Below are positions 53,342 through 62,783 of a stretch of 64,000 nt of DNA, one piece after another. How positions within the stretch are numbered: the first letter of the stretch is position 1; each line of letters begins with the position of its first letter. Origin of the DNA: Atribacterota bacterium (GTDB lineage: Bacteria; Atribacterota; Atribacteria; Atribacterales; Caldatribacteriaceae); the NCBI GenBank assembly GCA_039638595.1, contig JBDIWM010000004.1, positions 1 to 64,000 on the forward strand, in the 5' to 3' direction. The position numbers and the translations under genes were made by a program. The notes below the pieces were generated by a model, which did no database searches, was not told the DNA's origin, and saw only the letters and a list, made by a program, of their open reading frames with translations.

Positions 53342-53356
53342 CGGTTCTCTCCCCCT

Positions 53357-55828
53357 TCAACACGATTTTGCAACTCTCCTCTTCCGTTTATGACTCCTTC
53401 TTAAAGTAATCTCTAACGCCTCATCCAAATTGTCAACCAAAAAAACTTCGATTTTATCCTGTATTTCAGCCGGTAACTCTGACAGATCCTTTTGATTCTC
53501 TCTGGGTAGAATAATTCGGTACACCCCCACCCGATATGCAGCCAAAACCTTTTCTTTAATCCCCCCCACCGGGAGGACTCTTCCCGTCAGAGTAATTTCT
53601 CCAGTCATAGCAATGTCATGTCGCGCTGGTATTTTGGAGAGAGAAGAAACAATCGATGTGGCAATGGTTATTCCAGCCGAAGGGCCGTCCTTCGGGATGG
53701 CGCCAGCCGGCACATGAACATGAATATCATGTTTTTCGTGAAATTCTGGAGAAATATCCCAATCTTGTGCTCGTTCCCGCACACAGGAAAGAGCAATTTT
53801 CGCCGACTCCTGCATAATCTCTCCCATATTTCCGGTAAGAATCAAGTTCCCTTTTCCAGGTAATACCGCCGTTTCGACAAAAAGTATTTCTCCCCCGGTC
53901 TCAGTCCAAGCCAGACCCGTTGCCACCCCCACCCGATCTCGTCCCGCAGTAATTTCCTCATAAAAACGGCGGGGTCCCAGAAATTCCCGGAGCGTTACTT
54001 CGTTGATGGATAAAGGTGCCTTTTTCCCAGAAACAAGATATTTCGCCACTTTGCGACAAATAGCAGCGATATTCCGTTCCAGATTCCTGATCCCTGCTTC
54101 TCGAGTATACTCCCGGATGATCTTTCGAATCATTTCATCTTCGATCACGACGTCTTCAAGCTGGATTCCATTTTCTCGGCACTGCTTGGGTAGGAGATAT
54201 TGCCTGGCAATGATAATTTTATCCTGATCCGTATACCCAGGGATAGAAATGACTTCCATCCGATCAAGAAGAGCTGGGGGAATGGTATCAACAACATTGG
54301 CAGTAGCGATAAACAGAACCCGAGAAAGGTCAAATGGTACTCCAAGATAGTGATCCACAAAACTCGAATTCTGCTCTGGATCCAGAACCTCAAGAAGAGC
54401 GGCAGCCGGATCACCCCGGAAATCAAGACCCAGTTTATCAATCTCATCCAGCATAAACACCGGATTTTTGCTTTTCGCCTTGCGAATTCCCTGAATAATC
54501 CTTCCAGGCATGGCTCCTACATAGGTACGTCGATGTCCCCGAATTTCAGCTTCATCCCTTATACCACCAAGAGAAATACGCACAAACTTTCTACGGAGTG
54601 AACGAGCAATCGACTTCCCCAGAGACGTTTTTCCCACCCCGGGTGGACCCACAAAGCAGAGAATTGGTCCTTTAAGGTCTTTCTTGAGCTGGCAAACCGC
54701 CAGATACTCCAGGATTCGTTCTTTCACTTTTTCCAGATCATAGTGGTCTTCATCGAGAACTTTCTTTGCCAGTTCAATATCCAGAACGTCTTCAGTGTCC
54801 TGGTTCCAAGGTAACTCTACAATCCAGTCCAGATAATTCCTGATCACCGGATATTCAAAAGAAGCCACCGGAACTCGGGAGAGCCGTTCCAGCTCTTTCT
54901 CGGCTTCTTCTCGAACTTCTGCAGGAAGGTTAAGCATTTCAATCCGACGCCTTAATTCGTTGATTTCACTACTTTTCTCATCCAATTCACCAAGTTCCCG
55001 CTGAATGGCTTTCAACTGCTCTCTTAAAAAATACTCCCTTTGCGTTTTAGCCAGTTCTTTTTGAATCTGCGTCTGGATTTTGTTCCCAATCTGGAGGATC
55101 TCCAGCTCTCGTGAAAGATAGAAATTCACCTTTTTTAACTTTTCCAGAAGTTCAAAAACAGAAAGAATGTCCTGTTTCTGCTCGGTACTCAGGTTGAGAT
55201 TGGAAGCAACAAAGTGCGCAAGCCGGGAGGGTTTTTTAATATTCATCGCTGCCACAAAAGCTTCTTTAGGTAAATATGGAGCAAGTTCCACAACCTTCTG
55301 GAAAAGACTCAGAATACTGCGGGTCAACGCTTCAATTTCATCAGAACGAACTTCTTCTTCCTGGACTATTTCAATCCTGGCCACCGGATATGGTTCCCAC
55401 TGTATCCATTCCTTAACCCGGAACACGGCCAAACCAAACACCAGAATTTGTACCGCTTCCTCAGGAAGCTTGAGCATTCGCGAAACACGCCCAAGTACTC
55501 CTATTTCGTAAAAATCATCCTGGGAAGGCTCCTCCACATCATGACGCCGAAGTGTTACCGCCCCCAAAATTTTGTTCCCCAGTACCACGTCATTCACCAG
55601 TTGAACCCACTTGTCTCCCTGCACAAGAAGCGGCATGGCAATTTCGGGAAATAAAACATTGTCTTCCAGAGGCAAAATAGGAACTTCCTGAGGAAATTCC
55701 TTCTCTTTATTGCTATGGCCCTCTTGAGGTATCAATTCCTCATTGAGAACGCCTTCTCCCATGTCAAATTCTCCCAAAAGGGAAAACCAGTTTTCTCCTA
55801 CTTCCACTTTGCACACCTCATCCTTCAA
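53357..55828 (-). CDS. lon: ATP-dependent protease Lon (LonA type)
   Basis: An 823-residue LonA: N-terminal substrate domain (from EVPILPLEDNVLFPE at about 47), AAA+ module with GPPGVGKTSLGKS (about 391-403) and FMLDEIDKLG, and a serine-lysine protease domain with KDGPSAGITIATS (about 716-728). The first 45 residues are extra and acidic. The TTG at 55828 forms a TTGA overlap with the upstream hsp20 gene; later GTG starts are possible, so the exact N-terminus is open. Confidence 0.95.
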   Translation of the reverse strand: MKDEVCKVEVGENWFSLLGEFDMGEGVLNEELIPQEGHSNKEKEFPQEVPILPLEDNVLFPEIAMPLLVQGDKWVQLVNDVVLGNKILGAVTLRRHDVEEPSQDDFYEIGVLGRVSRMLKLPEEAVQILVFGLAVFRVKEWIQWEPYPVARIEIVQEEEVRSDEIEALTRSILSLFQKVVELAPYLPKEAFVAAMNIKKPSRLAHFVASNLNLSTEQKQDILSVFELLEKLKKVNFYLSRELEILQIGNKIQTQIQKELAKTQREYFLREQLKAIQRELGELDEKSSEINELRRRIEMLNLPAEVREEAEKELERLSRVPVASFEYPVIRNYLDWIVELPWNQDTEDVLDIELAKKVLDEDHYDLEKVKERILEYLAVCQLKKDLKGPILCFVGPPGVGKTSLGKSIARSLRRKFVRISLGGIRDEAEIRGHRRTYVGAMPGRIIQGIRKAKSKNPVFMLDEIDKLGLDFRGDPAAALLEVLDPEQNSSFVDHYLGVPFDLSRVLFIATANVVDTIPPALLDRMEVISIPGYTDQDKIIIARQYLLPKQCRENGIQLEDVVIEDEMIRKIIREYTREAGIRNLERNIAAICRKVAKYLVSGKKAPLSINEVTLREFLGPRRFYEEITAGRDRVGVATGLAWTETGGEILFVETAVLPGKGNLILTGNMGEIMQESAKIALSCVRERAQDWDISPEFHEKHDIHVHVPAGAIPKDGPSAGITIATSIVSSLSKIPARHDIAMTGEITLTGRVLPVGGIKEKVLAAYRVGVYRIILPRENQKDLSELPAEIQDKIEVFLVDNLDEALEITLRRSHKRKRRVAKSC

Positions 55829-56247
55829 CGAACCGGAATCTTTTTGGTTTCAGCCGTCCTTTTTTTGCATTCTACAATCAAAAAACCCCGACGATAGTAA
55901 GCCCGAGTTGTGTCAGGGTCAACGTTCTCCTGAAAATCGACCTCCCGATAAAAAGGACCAAAGTTGATCTCCATACGATAATAATCCTTCTTTAAGGGAA
56001 AAGGGACTTCTTTCCTTATTCCCTGCACAATCAACTTTTGTCCTCTAATAAGAATCTCCACATCGTCAAGATCAACCCCTGCCAGCTCCATGACCACCAC
56101 GAAACTTCCCTCAGTCTCAAAAACATCGCATGGAGGTACCCAGGCATCGTCCGAAATCAGGATAATACTGGACTTTGCCTTCAACACATGTTCCATAAAT
56201 TTCTGTATTTCCTGCTCAAATACCCAAATATTGGATCTCTCTTTCAC
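55825..56247 (-). CDS. Hsp20/alpha-crystallin small heat-shock protein, second copy
   Basis: A 140-residue divergent member of the family. The alpha-crystallin domain spans about PPCDVFETEGSFVVVMELAG (38-57) to YYRRGFLIVECKKR, where the usual A-x-x-x-N-G-v-L reads ARAYYRRGFLIV-like. It is encoded immediately upstream of lon with a 4-nt overlap, a holdase-protease pairing. It has no separate promoter in the 18-bp gap before it. Confidence 0.88.
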   Translation of the reverse strand: MKERSNIWVFEQEIQKFMEHVLKAKSSIILISDDAWVPPCDVFETEGSFVVVMELAGVDLDDVEILIRGQKLIVQGIRKEVPFPLKKDYYRMEINFGPFYREVDFQENVDPDTTRAYYRRGFLIVECKKRTAETKKIPVR

Positions 56248-56265
56248 GATGCATATCCTTCCCCA

Positions 56266-57801
56266 TTAAAAAACAACCATCATTCGCTGCAAAACATAGG
56301 TTGTTTTGCCATCCTGCGATTCCACCATAATGTTTATTCTGTTTTTTCCCAATTCCATTTGACCATCAAGGGCGATAATCTGCACATTGGCAGGGGTAAT
56401 CCGTCCTTCTCGTACCGTACCGGCAAAAACAACATGTCCATTGAGCAAAATCCGAATCGTTCCACTACCAAAAGCCTGACCCCAGAGGTAGAGTGCGCCG
56501 GAACGAAGTGGCTGGTGCATCAGAAAACCAGCTTCGAGGCTATCACCGGCATGCATCACCAGAGAATACATGGGGTTAACGGTGTGATTCACCTCAAAAC
56601 TACCCCGATACGTGAATTCTTCCATGTTCGTGTACGCCTTTCCTTCACTAAAGTCCACAAAGTAAAACCCCACCCCGGAATACACACCAGTCCCACTGAC
56701 AGTTCCATAACTCAGATCACTCGAGGGTAATAAATGACGTATCCCCTCAAAATAAGCCTTTATTTCTAATTCTCGGGAAACCTCTACCTGAGGAGCAAAG
56801 AAGCGATTTTTTGTCCTCCCGCTTGCATCCGTATAGGTCACTTCCCGTTCAAAACTCCCTCCGCTTGCCATCCAGCGAATACTTCGCCCCTCAACCGGCT
56901 TACCCCGCAGGTCTTTGAGCAGTGCTTCGAACTCCAGGGTTTCTCCTGAAGCAACTTGAAATGTTTTTGGAGTAAGCACCAAAAGAGTCTGCAATTTATC
57001 TGGATTTACGGTAAACGTTATCTCGGCATAGGAACCCCGGTACACCGTATCCCCCTCAAAACGAGCCGTAACCCGCACAGAGAAGGCATCGCTCGCTCGC
57101 GGGGCTGTATACCACACTTCCGCTTGACCAGCAGTATTGGTCAAGCTCTGATAATTCTCCAAAGTCCCATCGCTGACTTCCCACTGGATCCTACGCCCCA
57201 CCAAAGCGTTTCCGGCTTCGTCTGCAAGGAAAAGACTCAATTTTACCTTTCCTCCAGCAGGAACTTCAGCCGGTACCCGGTCAAACCGGAGGAAAGAAGA
57301 AGCCATTTGCCGTTCAGTAAGAACTTGAATAACCGCCTTCTGAGCATAAACCTCCTCACCCAGAATCGCCTTCATACGAGAAGGATACTTCATCGCTTCG
57401 ACCAGCAACCGATCAGGTAACACTTTTTTAGAGAGAATCAGAACGAATTTTTCCATGCCCTCTGGACCAGAAACCGTTCCATAAAGTTTCCTTTCGCTCT
57501 CCGCAACGATGGGTTCGTTATTTTTGATAATTTTTGCTTTTCCATCTGGAGTATAATTAAAGATACTGACATATCCACCCCGAGCGCTCCAGTAAGAGAG
57601 CACCAGATTGTCGCCAATGTAGTAGGTCCCGAAATTGCCCTTATCTGGAGTAAGGCGCAAAAAGGGAGAAACAAACATCTGATCAATACTGGCGATTTCT
57701 TGCGATGAGATCTCAAAAACAAAGGAACGAGCTAAACCCACACCAAAGCCCAACACGATAACAAAAATCATGGTGAACATTAAGACTTTTCCAAACCTCA
57801 T
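56266..57801 (-). CDS. Exported DUF4384-like and Ig-like domain protein
   Basis: A 511-residue secreted or membrane-anchored protein. After a signal-type segment (about 4-24) a DUF4384-like region follows (LVLSYWSARGGYVSIFNYTP, about 66-85). Two bacterial Ig-like (Big_1/invasin-type) domains come next: VPAGGKVKLSLFLADEAGN with WYTAP (about 180-260), and VASGETLEFEALLKDLRGKP with RFFAP (about 283-360). The C-terminal 140 residues look all-beta. I do not recognise the whole protein. It lies between glgC-2 and hsp20, unlike its cytoplasmic neighbours, so it may be a cell-surface protein. Confidence 0.65.
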   Translation of the reverse strand: MRFGKVLMFTMIFVIVLGFGVGLARSFVFEISSQEIASIDQMFVSPFLRLTPDKGNFGTYYIGDNLVLSYWSARGGYVSIFNYTPDGKAKIIKNNEPIVAESERKLYGTVSGPEGMEKFVLILSKKVLPDRLLVEAMKYPSRMKAILGEEVYAQKAVIQVLTERQMASSFLRFDRVPAEVPAGGKVKLSLFLADEAGNALVGRRIQWEVSDGTLENYQSLTNTAGQAEVWYTAPRASDAFSVRVTARFEGDTVYRGSYAEITFTVNPDKLQTLLVLTPKTFQVASGETLEFEALLKDLRGKPVEGRSIRWMASGGSFEREVTYTDASGRTKNRFFAPQVEVSRELEIKAYFEGIRHLLPSSDLSYGTVSGTGVYSGVGFYFVDFSEGKAYTNMEEFTYRGSFEVNHTVNPMYSLVMHAGDSLEAGFLMHQPLRSGALYLWGQAFGSGTIRILLNGHVVFAGTVREGRITPANVQIIALDGQMELGKNRINIMVESQDGKTTYVLQRMMVVF

Positions 57802-57817
57802 CACGATCACCTAACCT

Positions 57818-59083
57818 CTATTGTTCTAAGCTCTCTCCACTGGGAATAAAAGTCGAAGGAAAAGCTTCTCCTTCCAGATCCGAACCAATACGGCAATTGC
57901 GCCCTATGACGGTCTGGGGTGGGATACGGGTATTTTTTCCAATCACCGTGAGGCCACTCTGCAGCATTTGTGGAAACTTTCGATTGGGAGTGCCATCGTT
58001 CCCATACCCAACAAAGGCCTCTCTCCCAACCACCACCAGTTTATCCACAATCACCCGATCCAAAAATGCCTTATGTTCAATCGTCACATCATCCATCACA
58101 ATAGAATCCCGAATTTCAGCACCCTCGCTCACATAAACTCCGTTAAAGAGGATGGAATTGACCACCTTTCCGTTCACAATGGTTCCACTGCCCAGGATGC
58201 TATTTTCCACCATCGCTTCCTGCCCCAGCTTCACTGGGGGACGATCTTCAAGGGGGGTATATATGGGCCACCTCTCTTCGTGAAGATCAATAGGAGGATT
58301 GGGCTTTAAAAGTTCCATGTTCGCTTCCCAGTATGCATCCAGAGTCCCAACATCTTTCCAATAACCCTGGAAACGAAAGGCAAAAACCCGGCGCGTTCCA
58401 ATCATCCTGGGAATAACGTCTTTACCAAAATCAAAAGAACTTCCTGATCGTTGGGATTCTTCTTTGACTTCTTCCTCAAGAATTGCCCGATTGAAAACAT
58501 AAATTCCCATGCTGGCCAGGTTGCTCTTAGGATGCGCTGGTTTTTCTTCAAAATCAAAGACCCTTCCCCCAGCGTCAACACTGAGAATTCCAAAACGATG
58601 TGCTTCCTCCCAAGACACCTCAATCACCGAGATGGTAAGATCAGCTCCATTTCGCCTATGAAATTCAATGAGCACTCGGTAATCCATTTTATATATGTGG
58701 TCTCCTGAGAGGATGAGTACCAGTTCAGGGTTTTTCTCCCGAATAAAATTCAGATTCTGATAAATCGCCGCGGCAGTACCCCGATACCAATCCGTCAAAT
58801 CATCACTCACATATGGCTGCAACAGGAAAATACCTCCATTCACCCGATCCAGATCCCAGGCCTTGCCCGTACGAATATGGTCGTTTAGAGAACGGGGATT
58901 GTACTGGGTTAAAATCCCAATGCAGTAGATCCCAGAATGAACGCAATTACTCAAACAAAAATCAATAATCCGGTATTTTCCCCCAAAGGGTACAGCTGGC
59001 TTGGCCCGTTTTTCCGAGAGGATATCAAGTCTTCTTCCTTCGCCCCCGGCCAGAATCATCGCCACTATGTCTCTGGAGTCCAC
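57818..59083 (-). CDS. glgC: Glucose-1-phosphate adenylyltransferase, paralogue 2 (canonical)
   Basis: A 421-residue enzyme that makes ADP-glucose for glycogen synthesis. All usual blocks are intact: [20 protein letters not shown] (about 11-30), [33 protein letters not shown] (about 129-139), [18 protein letters not shown], and a beta-helix C-terminal domain ending near [12 protein letters not shown]. The GTG at 59083 has AGGAAAAG upstream and overlaps the GH57 gene by 19 bp. Its residues match catalytic GlgC better than paralogue 1. Confidence 0.95.
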   Translation of the reverse strand: MDSRDIVAMILAGGEGRRLDILSEKRAKPAVPFGGKYRIIDFCLSNCVHSGIYCIGILTQYNPRSLNDHIRTGKAWDLDRVNGGIFLLQPYVSDDLTDWYRGTAAAIYQNLNFIREKNPELVLILSGDHIYKMDYRVLIEFHRRNGADLTISVIEVSWEEAHRFGILSVDAGGRVFDFEEKPAHPKSNLASMGIYVFNRAILEEEVKEESQRSGSSFDFGKDVIPRMIGTRRVFAFRFQGYWKDVGTLDAYWEANMELLKPNPPIDLHEERWPIYTPLEDRPPVKLGQEAMVENSILGSGTIVNGKVVNSILFNGVYVSEGAEIRDSIVMDDVTIEHKAFLDRVIVDKLVVVGREAFVGYGNDGTPNRKFPQMLQSGLTVIGKNTRIPPQTVIGRNCRIGSDLEGEAFPSTFIPSGESLEQ

Positions 59084-60636
59084 ATCTTTTCCTCCTCAAA
59101 GGAAAGCTCATCCCGTAAGAGCCTTCCAATCCGAGTGATCAACGAGCAAAAATGATCCCAGAAAATGCTTTTTTGGGGTGAGGGGTGATCTTCCCCCAGC
59201 CACCAAAACCAGTCGCTCCCTTCCGCTTGATAGAACAGTTCTTCCACCATTTCTCTTACCTTTCGCGGCAAATGCATCTTCAAAGCCTCAAATCGCATGC
59301 GCATTCTACCCAGCTCTTCCCAGGCTCGGTTTTTCTCCCAGTGACCGATCCAGGTATCAAAATTACCAAAAATCCAGGAACCCGGCAAGACACGCTTCAA
59401 CTCAGGCAACCATCCATGCTTTGAAAGATAATAAGAAGGCGTCACAGTCTCCAGCTCAGAATCCTGAGACAAAAACCGATACAATTCGGAAAGAAACGGT
59501 AATCCATTGTCTACATAATACTCCCAGGCATTCTCTCCGTCAAGGACAATGCTGAGCACATAGGGCTTTTCTTCTTTCCCAAAAAGTCTTCGCTTGAGTC
59601 CTTCAATCCTTTGGATGAAATCGTTAACCGCGTTTTCGGTCGATTGACGATGGTACTCAAAACCAATCATATCAGAGATGACCCGATCACGGAAAAAAAT
59701 AGCCACCTTTCCATAACGATGAGGCAAATAGAGTTCATCCTCCAGTTCTTTTCCTAAAGACTTACTGAGAATCCCCTCATCGGTTGCCACCCAGGAAATC
59801 TGCTCTTCAGCAATCACCCCAAGGGCTTCCTCACTCAGCGAGCCCTCGGAAGGCCACATTCCCTTCATCGCCATTCCCCAGATCGATTCAGAAAGTTCTT
59901 TCCCTCTGCGCACCTGCATCTTAGCATCCTGAGGAAAGGCAAAACGAGTCTCTGGAAGAGAAATCCCGGGGTGGGCGGAACGAGCAATCTCGGTATCGAT
60001 AAGCAAAGGAAGAATAGGATGATAAAAAGGCGAAAAAGAGATTTCAATCTGTCCAGATTGAAGAAGTTTTTGGTACTGAGCAAAGATTTCCTGAAAAGTC
60101 TTCCGTGTTGCCTTCCACACAATCTCTTTATCCTCTTCCCGATAATTCCGACCCCTCTCTTTCAGAACTCGAAGACTTTCCTCCTGGAGAGAAAGTGGAT
60201 CAAACCAGATTAATTGGTACAGAATCTGTAAATCCAGCAAATCCTGAGTTTCGAAACCCTGTACCCCCAAATATGATTTTTCTTTCAACTCTCCGTAACG
60301 GGGAAACGCTGCGTAAGCGTTCGGAGGACCGACCCAGAAAAACTGCTCCAGAATATCTTGCTTCTCCTTTTCGGTAAGAAGCGAAGCGTTTTTCTTCGCC
60401 AAGAGCATGATACGATCCTCTTTGCCTTCCAGATAAAGTTGAATTTGACGAAGCAAAGAGGGAACAAAGTTAAAAGTGACCCGAACCCCTGGGAAACGTT
60501 CCAAGAGTTTACCCATAAAAAGGTAATCCTTGGTGGCGTGAGTTCGTACCCAGGGAAGCACGAAAGCCCCTTCTTCCTCACTAAAATAGTAAGGCTGATG
60601 CATGTGCCAAACGATATTCACATAGAGCTTGTTCAC
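59065..60636 (-). CDS. GH57-family glycoside hydrolase (alpha-amylase/glucanotransferase-like)
   Basis: A 523-residue cytoplasmic enzyme. GH57 regions are visible: HMHQPYYFS (about 11-19), [12 protein letters not shown] (about 205-216), [15 protein letters not shown] (about 262-276; the Glu is the expected nucleophile) and [10 protein letters not shown] (about 368-377; the Asp is the expected acid/base), then [16 protein letters not shown]. The family acts on alpha-glucans, with 4-alpha-glucanotransferase, amylase and branching types. It is adjacent to glgC-2, fitting intracellular glycogen turnover. There is no signal peptide. Confidence 0.92.
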   Translation of the reverse strand: MNKLYVNIVWHMHQPYYFSEEEGAFVLPWVRTHATKDYLFMGKLLERFPGVRVTFNFVPSLLRQIQLYLEGKEDRIMLLAKKNASLLTEKEKQDILEQFFWVGPPNAYAAFPRYGELKEKSYLGVQGFETQDLLDLQILYQLIWFDPLSLQEESLRVLKERGRNYREEDKEIVWKATRKTFQEIFAQYQKLLQSGQIEISFSPFYHPILPLLIDTEIARSAHPGISLPETRFAFPQDAKMQVRRGKELSESIWGMAMKGMWPSEGSLSEEALGVIAEEQISWVATDEGILSKSLGKELEDELYLPHRYGKVAIFFRDRVISDMIGFEYHRQSTENAVNDFIQRIEGLKRRLFGKEEKPYVLSIVLDGENAWEYYVDNGLPFLSELYRFLSQDSELETVTPSYYLSKHGWLPELKRVLPGSWIFGNFDTWIGHWEKNRAWEELGRMRMRFEALKMHLPRKVREMVEELFYQAEGSDWFWWLGEDHPSPQKSIFWDHFCSLITRIGRLLRDELSFEEEKMWTPET

Positions 60637-60648
60637 AAAAGATTCACC

Positions 60649-61143
60649 TCAGTCCAATCGTACTAGTTCAACCTGCTGAATTTTACCATCTCGAACATCC
60701 AGATACGCAAAAGAAAAGAAAGGAGCAAACACAAAATCAGTGGGGCTTCCTGGGTTTAACCATACCGCGTTGTCAACTTTCTCAATACAGGGTTGATGCG
60801 TATGCCCATAGACGAGAAGTTTCAGATTCTCGCTTTGAAATGCCTCCTTCGCTCTCCGGCGAGTCTCCGCCGGAGACCCAAGGCCATGAATAAGACCAAT
60901 ACGAACTCCCTCCAGTTCGAAAACCTCCTTTTCGGGAAGCTGTTCCTTTATTTCGCGAGAATCCATATTGCCTCTAACCATCTTGAGTGGACCAAACTCC
61001 TTGAGTCTTTCTATGACCCACCATTCGGTAAAATCTCCAGCGTGAAGAATAAAGGAAGCTTTTTCTAATGCTTCGTACACTCTTTTCGGAAGGTCCTGAG
61101 CTCGTTCGGGAAGATGGGTATCAGAAAGAACCACAATCCTCAC
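60649..61143 (-). CDS. YfcE/MJ0936-type calcineurin-like phosphoesterase
   Basis: A 164-residue metallophosphoesterase. The dimetal ligands are in MRIVVLSDTHLPE (1-13), LHAGDFTEWW (about 33-42), VRGNMDS (about 56-62), IGLIHGLG and VYGHTHQP (about 110-117), closing with LNPGSPTD. The start is GTG at 61143, two bases before the folD stop codon in the direction of reading; the earlier in-frame start lies inside folD. The natural substrate of these small phosphodiesterases is not known. Confidence 0.92.
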   Translation of the reverse strand: MRIVVLSDTHLPERAQDLPKRVYEALEKASFILHAGDFTEWWVIERLKEFGPLKMVRGNMDSREIKEQLPEKEVFELEGVRIGLIHGLGSPAETRRRAKEAFQSENLKLLVYGHTHQPCIEKVDNAVWLNPGSPTDFVFAPFFSFAYLDVRDGKIQQVELVRLD

Positions 61144-61145
61144 GG

Positions 61146-62036
61146 CTATGCACCCGGGCAAAATTCCCCAGTTTGTTTGGTATAAAATCGCTCTGCAGCC
61201 TTTACGGTGTTCGCCATAAGCATAGCGATGGTCATGGGACCGACCCCACCTGGAACAGGGGTAATAAAAGAAGCCTTGTGGGAAACACTCTCAAACTCTA
61301 CATCACCGACGAGGTGATCTCCAACCTTATTGATTCCCACATCCACAACCACTACTCCTTCCCGGACCATATCTCCTTTAATCATCTCCGGCACCCCACA
61401 GGCAGCAACCAGAATATCAGCCCGGCGTGTGTATTCCAAAAGATTAGGAGTTCGAGTATGACAGATGGAAACCGTGGCGTTCGCCCCTTTTGCTTTCTGA
61501 ACTAAAATCATGGCTAAAGGTTTACCGACAATGTTGCTTCTTCCTACGATGACTACATTCCTTCCCTCCACGTCAATCTGCGAACGCAGAAGTAACTCCT
61601 GCACGCCCCATGGGGTGCAGGGAAGAAATACCGGGTCTCCAATCATGAGTCGACCAAGGTTATACGGGTGAAATCCATCAACATCTTTATCTGGAGAAAC
61701 CCGGTACAGCACTTCCTTCTCCAAGATTTGCGGTGGAAGCGGCAACTGAACCAGAATCCCGTGGACTCTGGTATCGTGGTTTAACCGTTCCACCAGGTCA
61801 AAAATTTCCTCTGGTCTGACGTCACCAGGTAAATGATATTTGAAAGAAGCAATTCCCAATCTGGCACAAGCCTTTTCCTTATTTCGTACATAGACTTGAC
61901 TCGCAGGATTATTGCCCACCAGAATAACAGCTAAACCCGGCTGAAAATCCTTCGCTGAAAGATAAGCAATACGAGACTTCAGTTCTTCCTGGATTTTCTC
62001 GGCAATTCCCTTTCCATCAATAATCAAAGGAGTCAT
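61146..62036 (-). CDS. folD: Methylenetetrahydrofolate dehydrogenase/cyclohydrolase
   Basis: A 296-residue bifunctional enzyme of one-carbon metabolism. Landmarks are LAVILVGNNPASQVYVRNKE (about 39-58, with the catalytic Tyr/Lys), VHGILVQLPLPP (about 92-103), PCTPWGVQELL (about 141-151) and VIVGRSNIVGKP (about 163-174), then TPVPGGVGPMTIAML. The ATG at 62036 after GGGAGAGG is preferred to an earlier in-frame start. It follows the PHP gene by 4 bp. Confidence 0.97.
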   Translation of the reverse strand: MTPLIIDGKGIAEKIQEELKSRIAYLSAKDFQPGLAVILVGNNPASQVYVRNKEKACARLGIASFKYHLPGDVRPEEIFDLVERLNHDTRVHGILVQLPLPPQILEKEVLYRVSPDKDVDGFHPYNLGRLMIGDPVFLPCTPWGVQELLLRSQIDVEGRNVVIVGRSNIVGKPLAMILVQKAKGANATVSICHTRTPNLLEYTRRADILVAACGVPEMIKGDMVREGVVVVDVGINKVGDHLVGDVEFESVSHKASFITPVPGGVGPMTIAMLMANTVKAAERFYTKQTGEFCPGA

Positions 62037-62040
62037 CTTT

Positions 62041-62766
62041 TTACCTCTCCCTTCTCTCTCGATTCTCAAGGAATCGAATCAAATTCTCGTAGGAAGCATT
62101 GAGGATTCTGTCTCTGGGGAACCCCGTTTCCTGAAGCATATTCAGAGCCTCACCAAATTCTCCCACTTCCTCACAAAAATGAGCATCGCTTGAAACCAAA
62201 ATCCATCCTTTTCGCTTTTCAACTTCCCGGGCAATTGTCCGACAATTTTCTTTACTTCCCTTTCGGCTCACTGAAAAAGAACTGTTATTGACCTCGATTA
62301 TTTTACCTCTGACCACGGTCTCTTCCACAACCCTATTATAGTCCAGAGGAAACCGGGGATTTCCAGGATGAGCTACAATATCAACCATAGGGTTCTCAAG
62401 TGTGCGGAGTAACGCCTCGGTATTTTCTTCTCTCGTGCCCCCACGGAAGACCTGAGGATGAAAAGAGACGATAACAAAGTCGAGCTTGCGTAGCACTTTA
62501 TCATCGAGGTCAAGTCTTCCGTCAAAATCAACAATATCAACCTCGGCCCCAAAATAAACTCGAATTCCTTCAATCTCCTTAGGAAAGTGGCCTCGCGCCT
62601 CAAAGTACAGTGGCGAAGGCCCACCAGGCATGCTGGGACTGTGATCAGCAATTCCCAAAACCTTAAGACCTTTTTTCAAAGCGACATGAACATTTTCAAG
62701 AACCGTGCTGTATCCATGGCCACTGGCGATAGTATGAACATGCAAATCACCCCAGATTCTGACCAT
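62041..62766 (-). CDS. PHP-domain phosphatase (YcdX-like)
   Basis: A 241-residue PHP-fold metal phosphoesterase. Metal ligands are visible in GDLHVHTIASGHGYS (about 6-20), GIADHSPSMPGG (about 38-49), GAEVDIVDFDGRLD, FVIVSFHPQVFRGG (about 97-110), DIVAHPGNPRF (about 130-140) and VSSDAHFCEEVG (about 190-201). This set of ligands matches the YcdX/HisK-like phosphatase group. The substrate is not known. It lies 17 bp after the PGI-like gene and 4 bp before folD. Confidence 0.88.
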   Translation of the reverse strand: MVRIWGDLHVHTIASGHGYSTVLENVHVALKKGLKVLGIADHSPSMPGGPSPLYFEARGHFPKEIEGIRVYFGAEVDIVDFDGRLDLDDKVLRKLDFVIVSFHPQVFRGGTREENTEALLRTLENPMVDIVAHPGNPRFPLDYNRVVEETVVRGKIIEVNNSSFSVSRKGSKENCRTIAREVEKRKGWILVSSDAHFCEEVGEFGEALNMLQETGFPRDRILNASYENLIRFLENRERRER

Positions 62767-62783
62767 TCTTCGACCTCCATATT

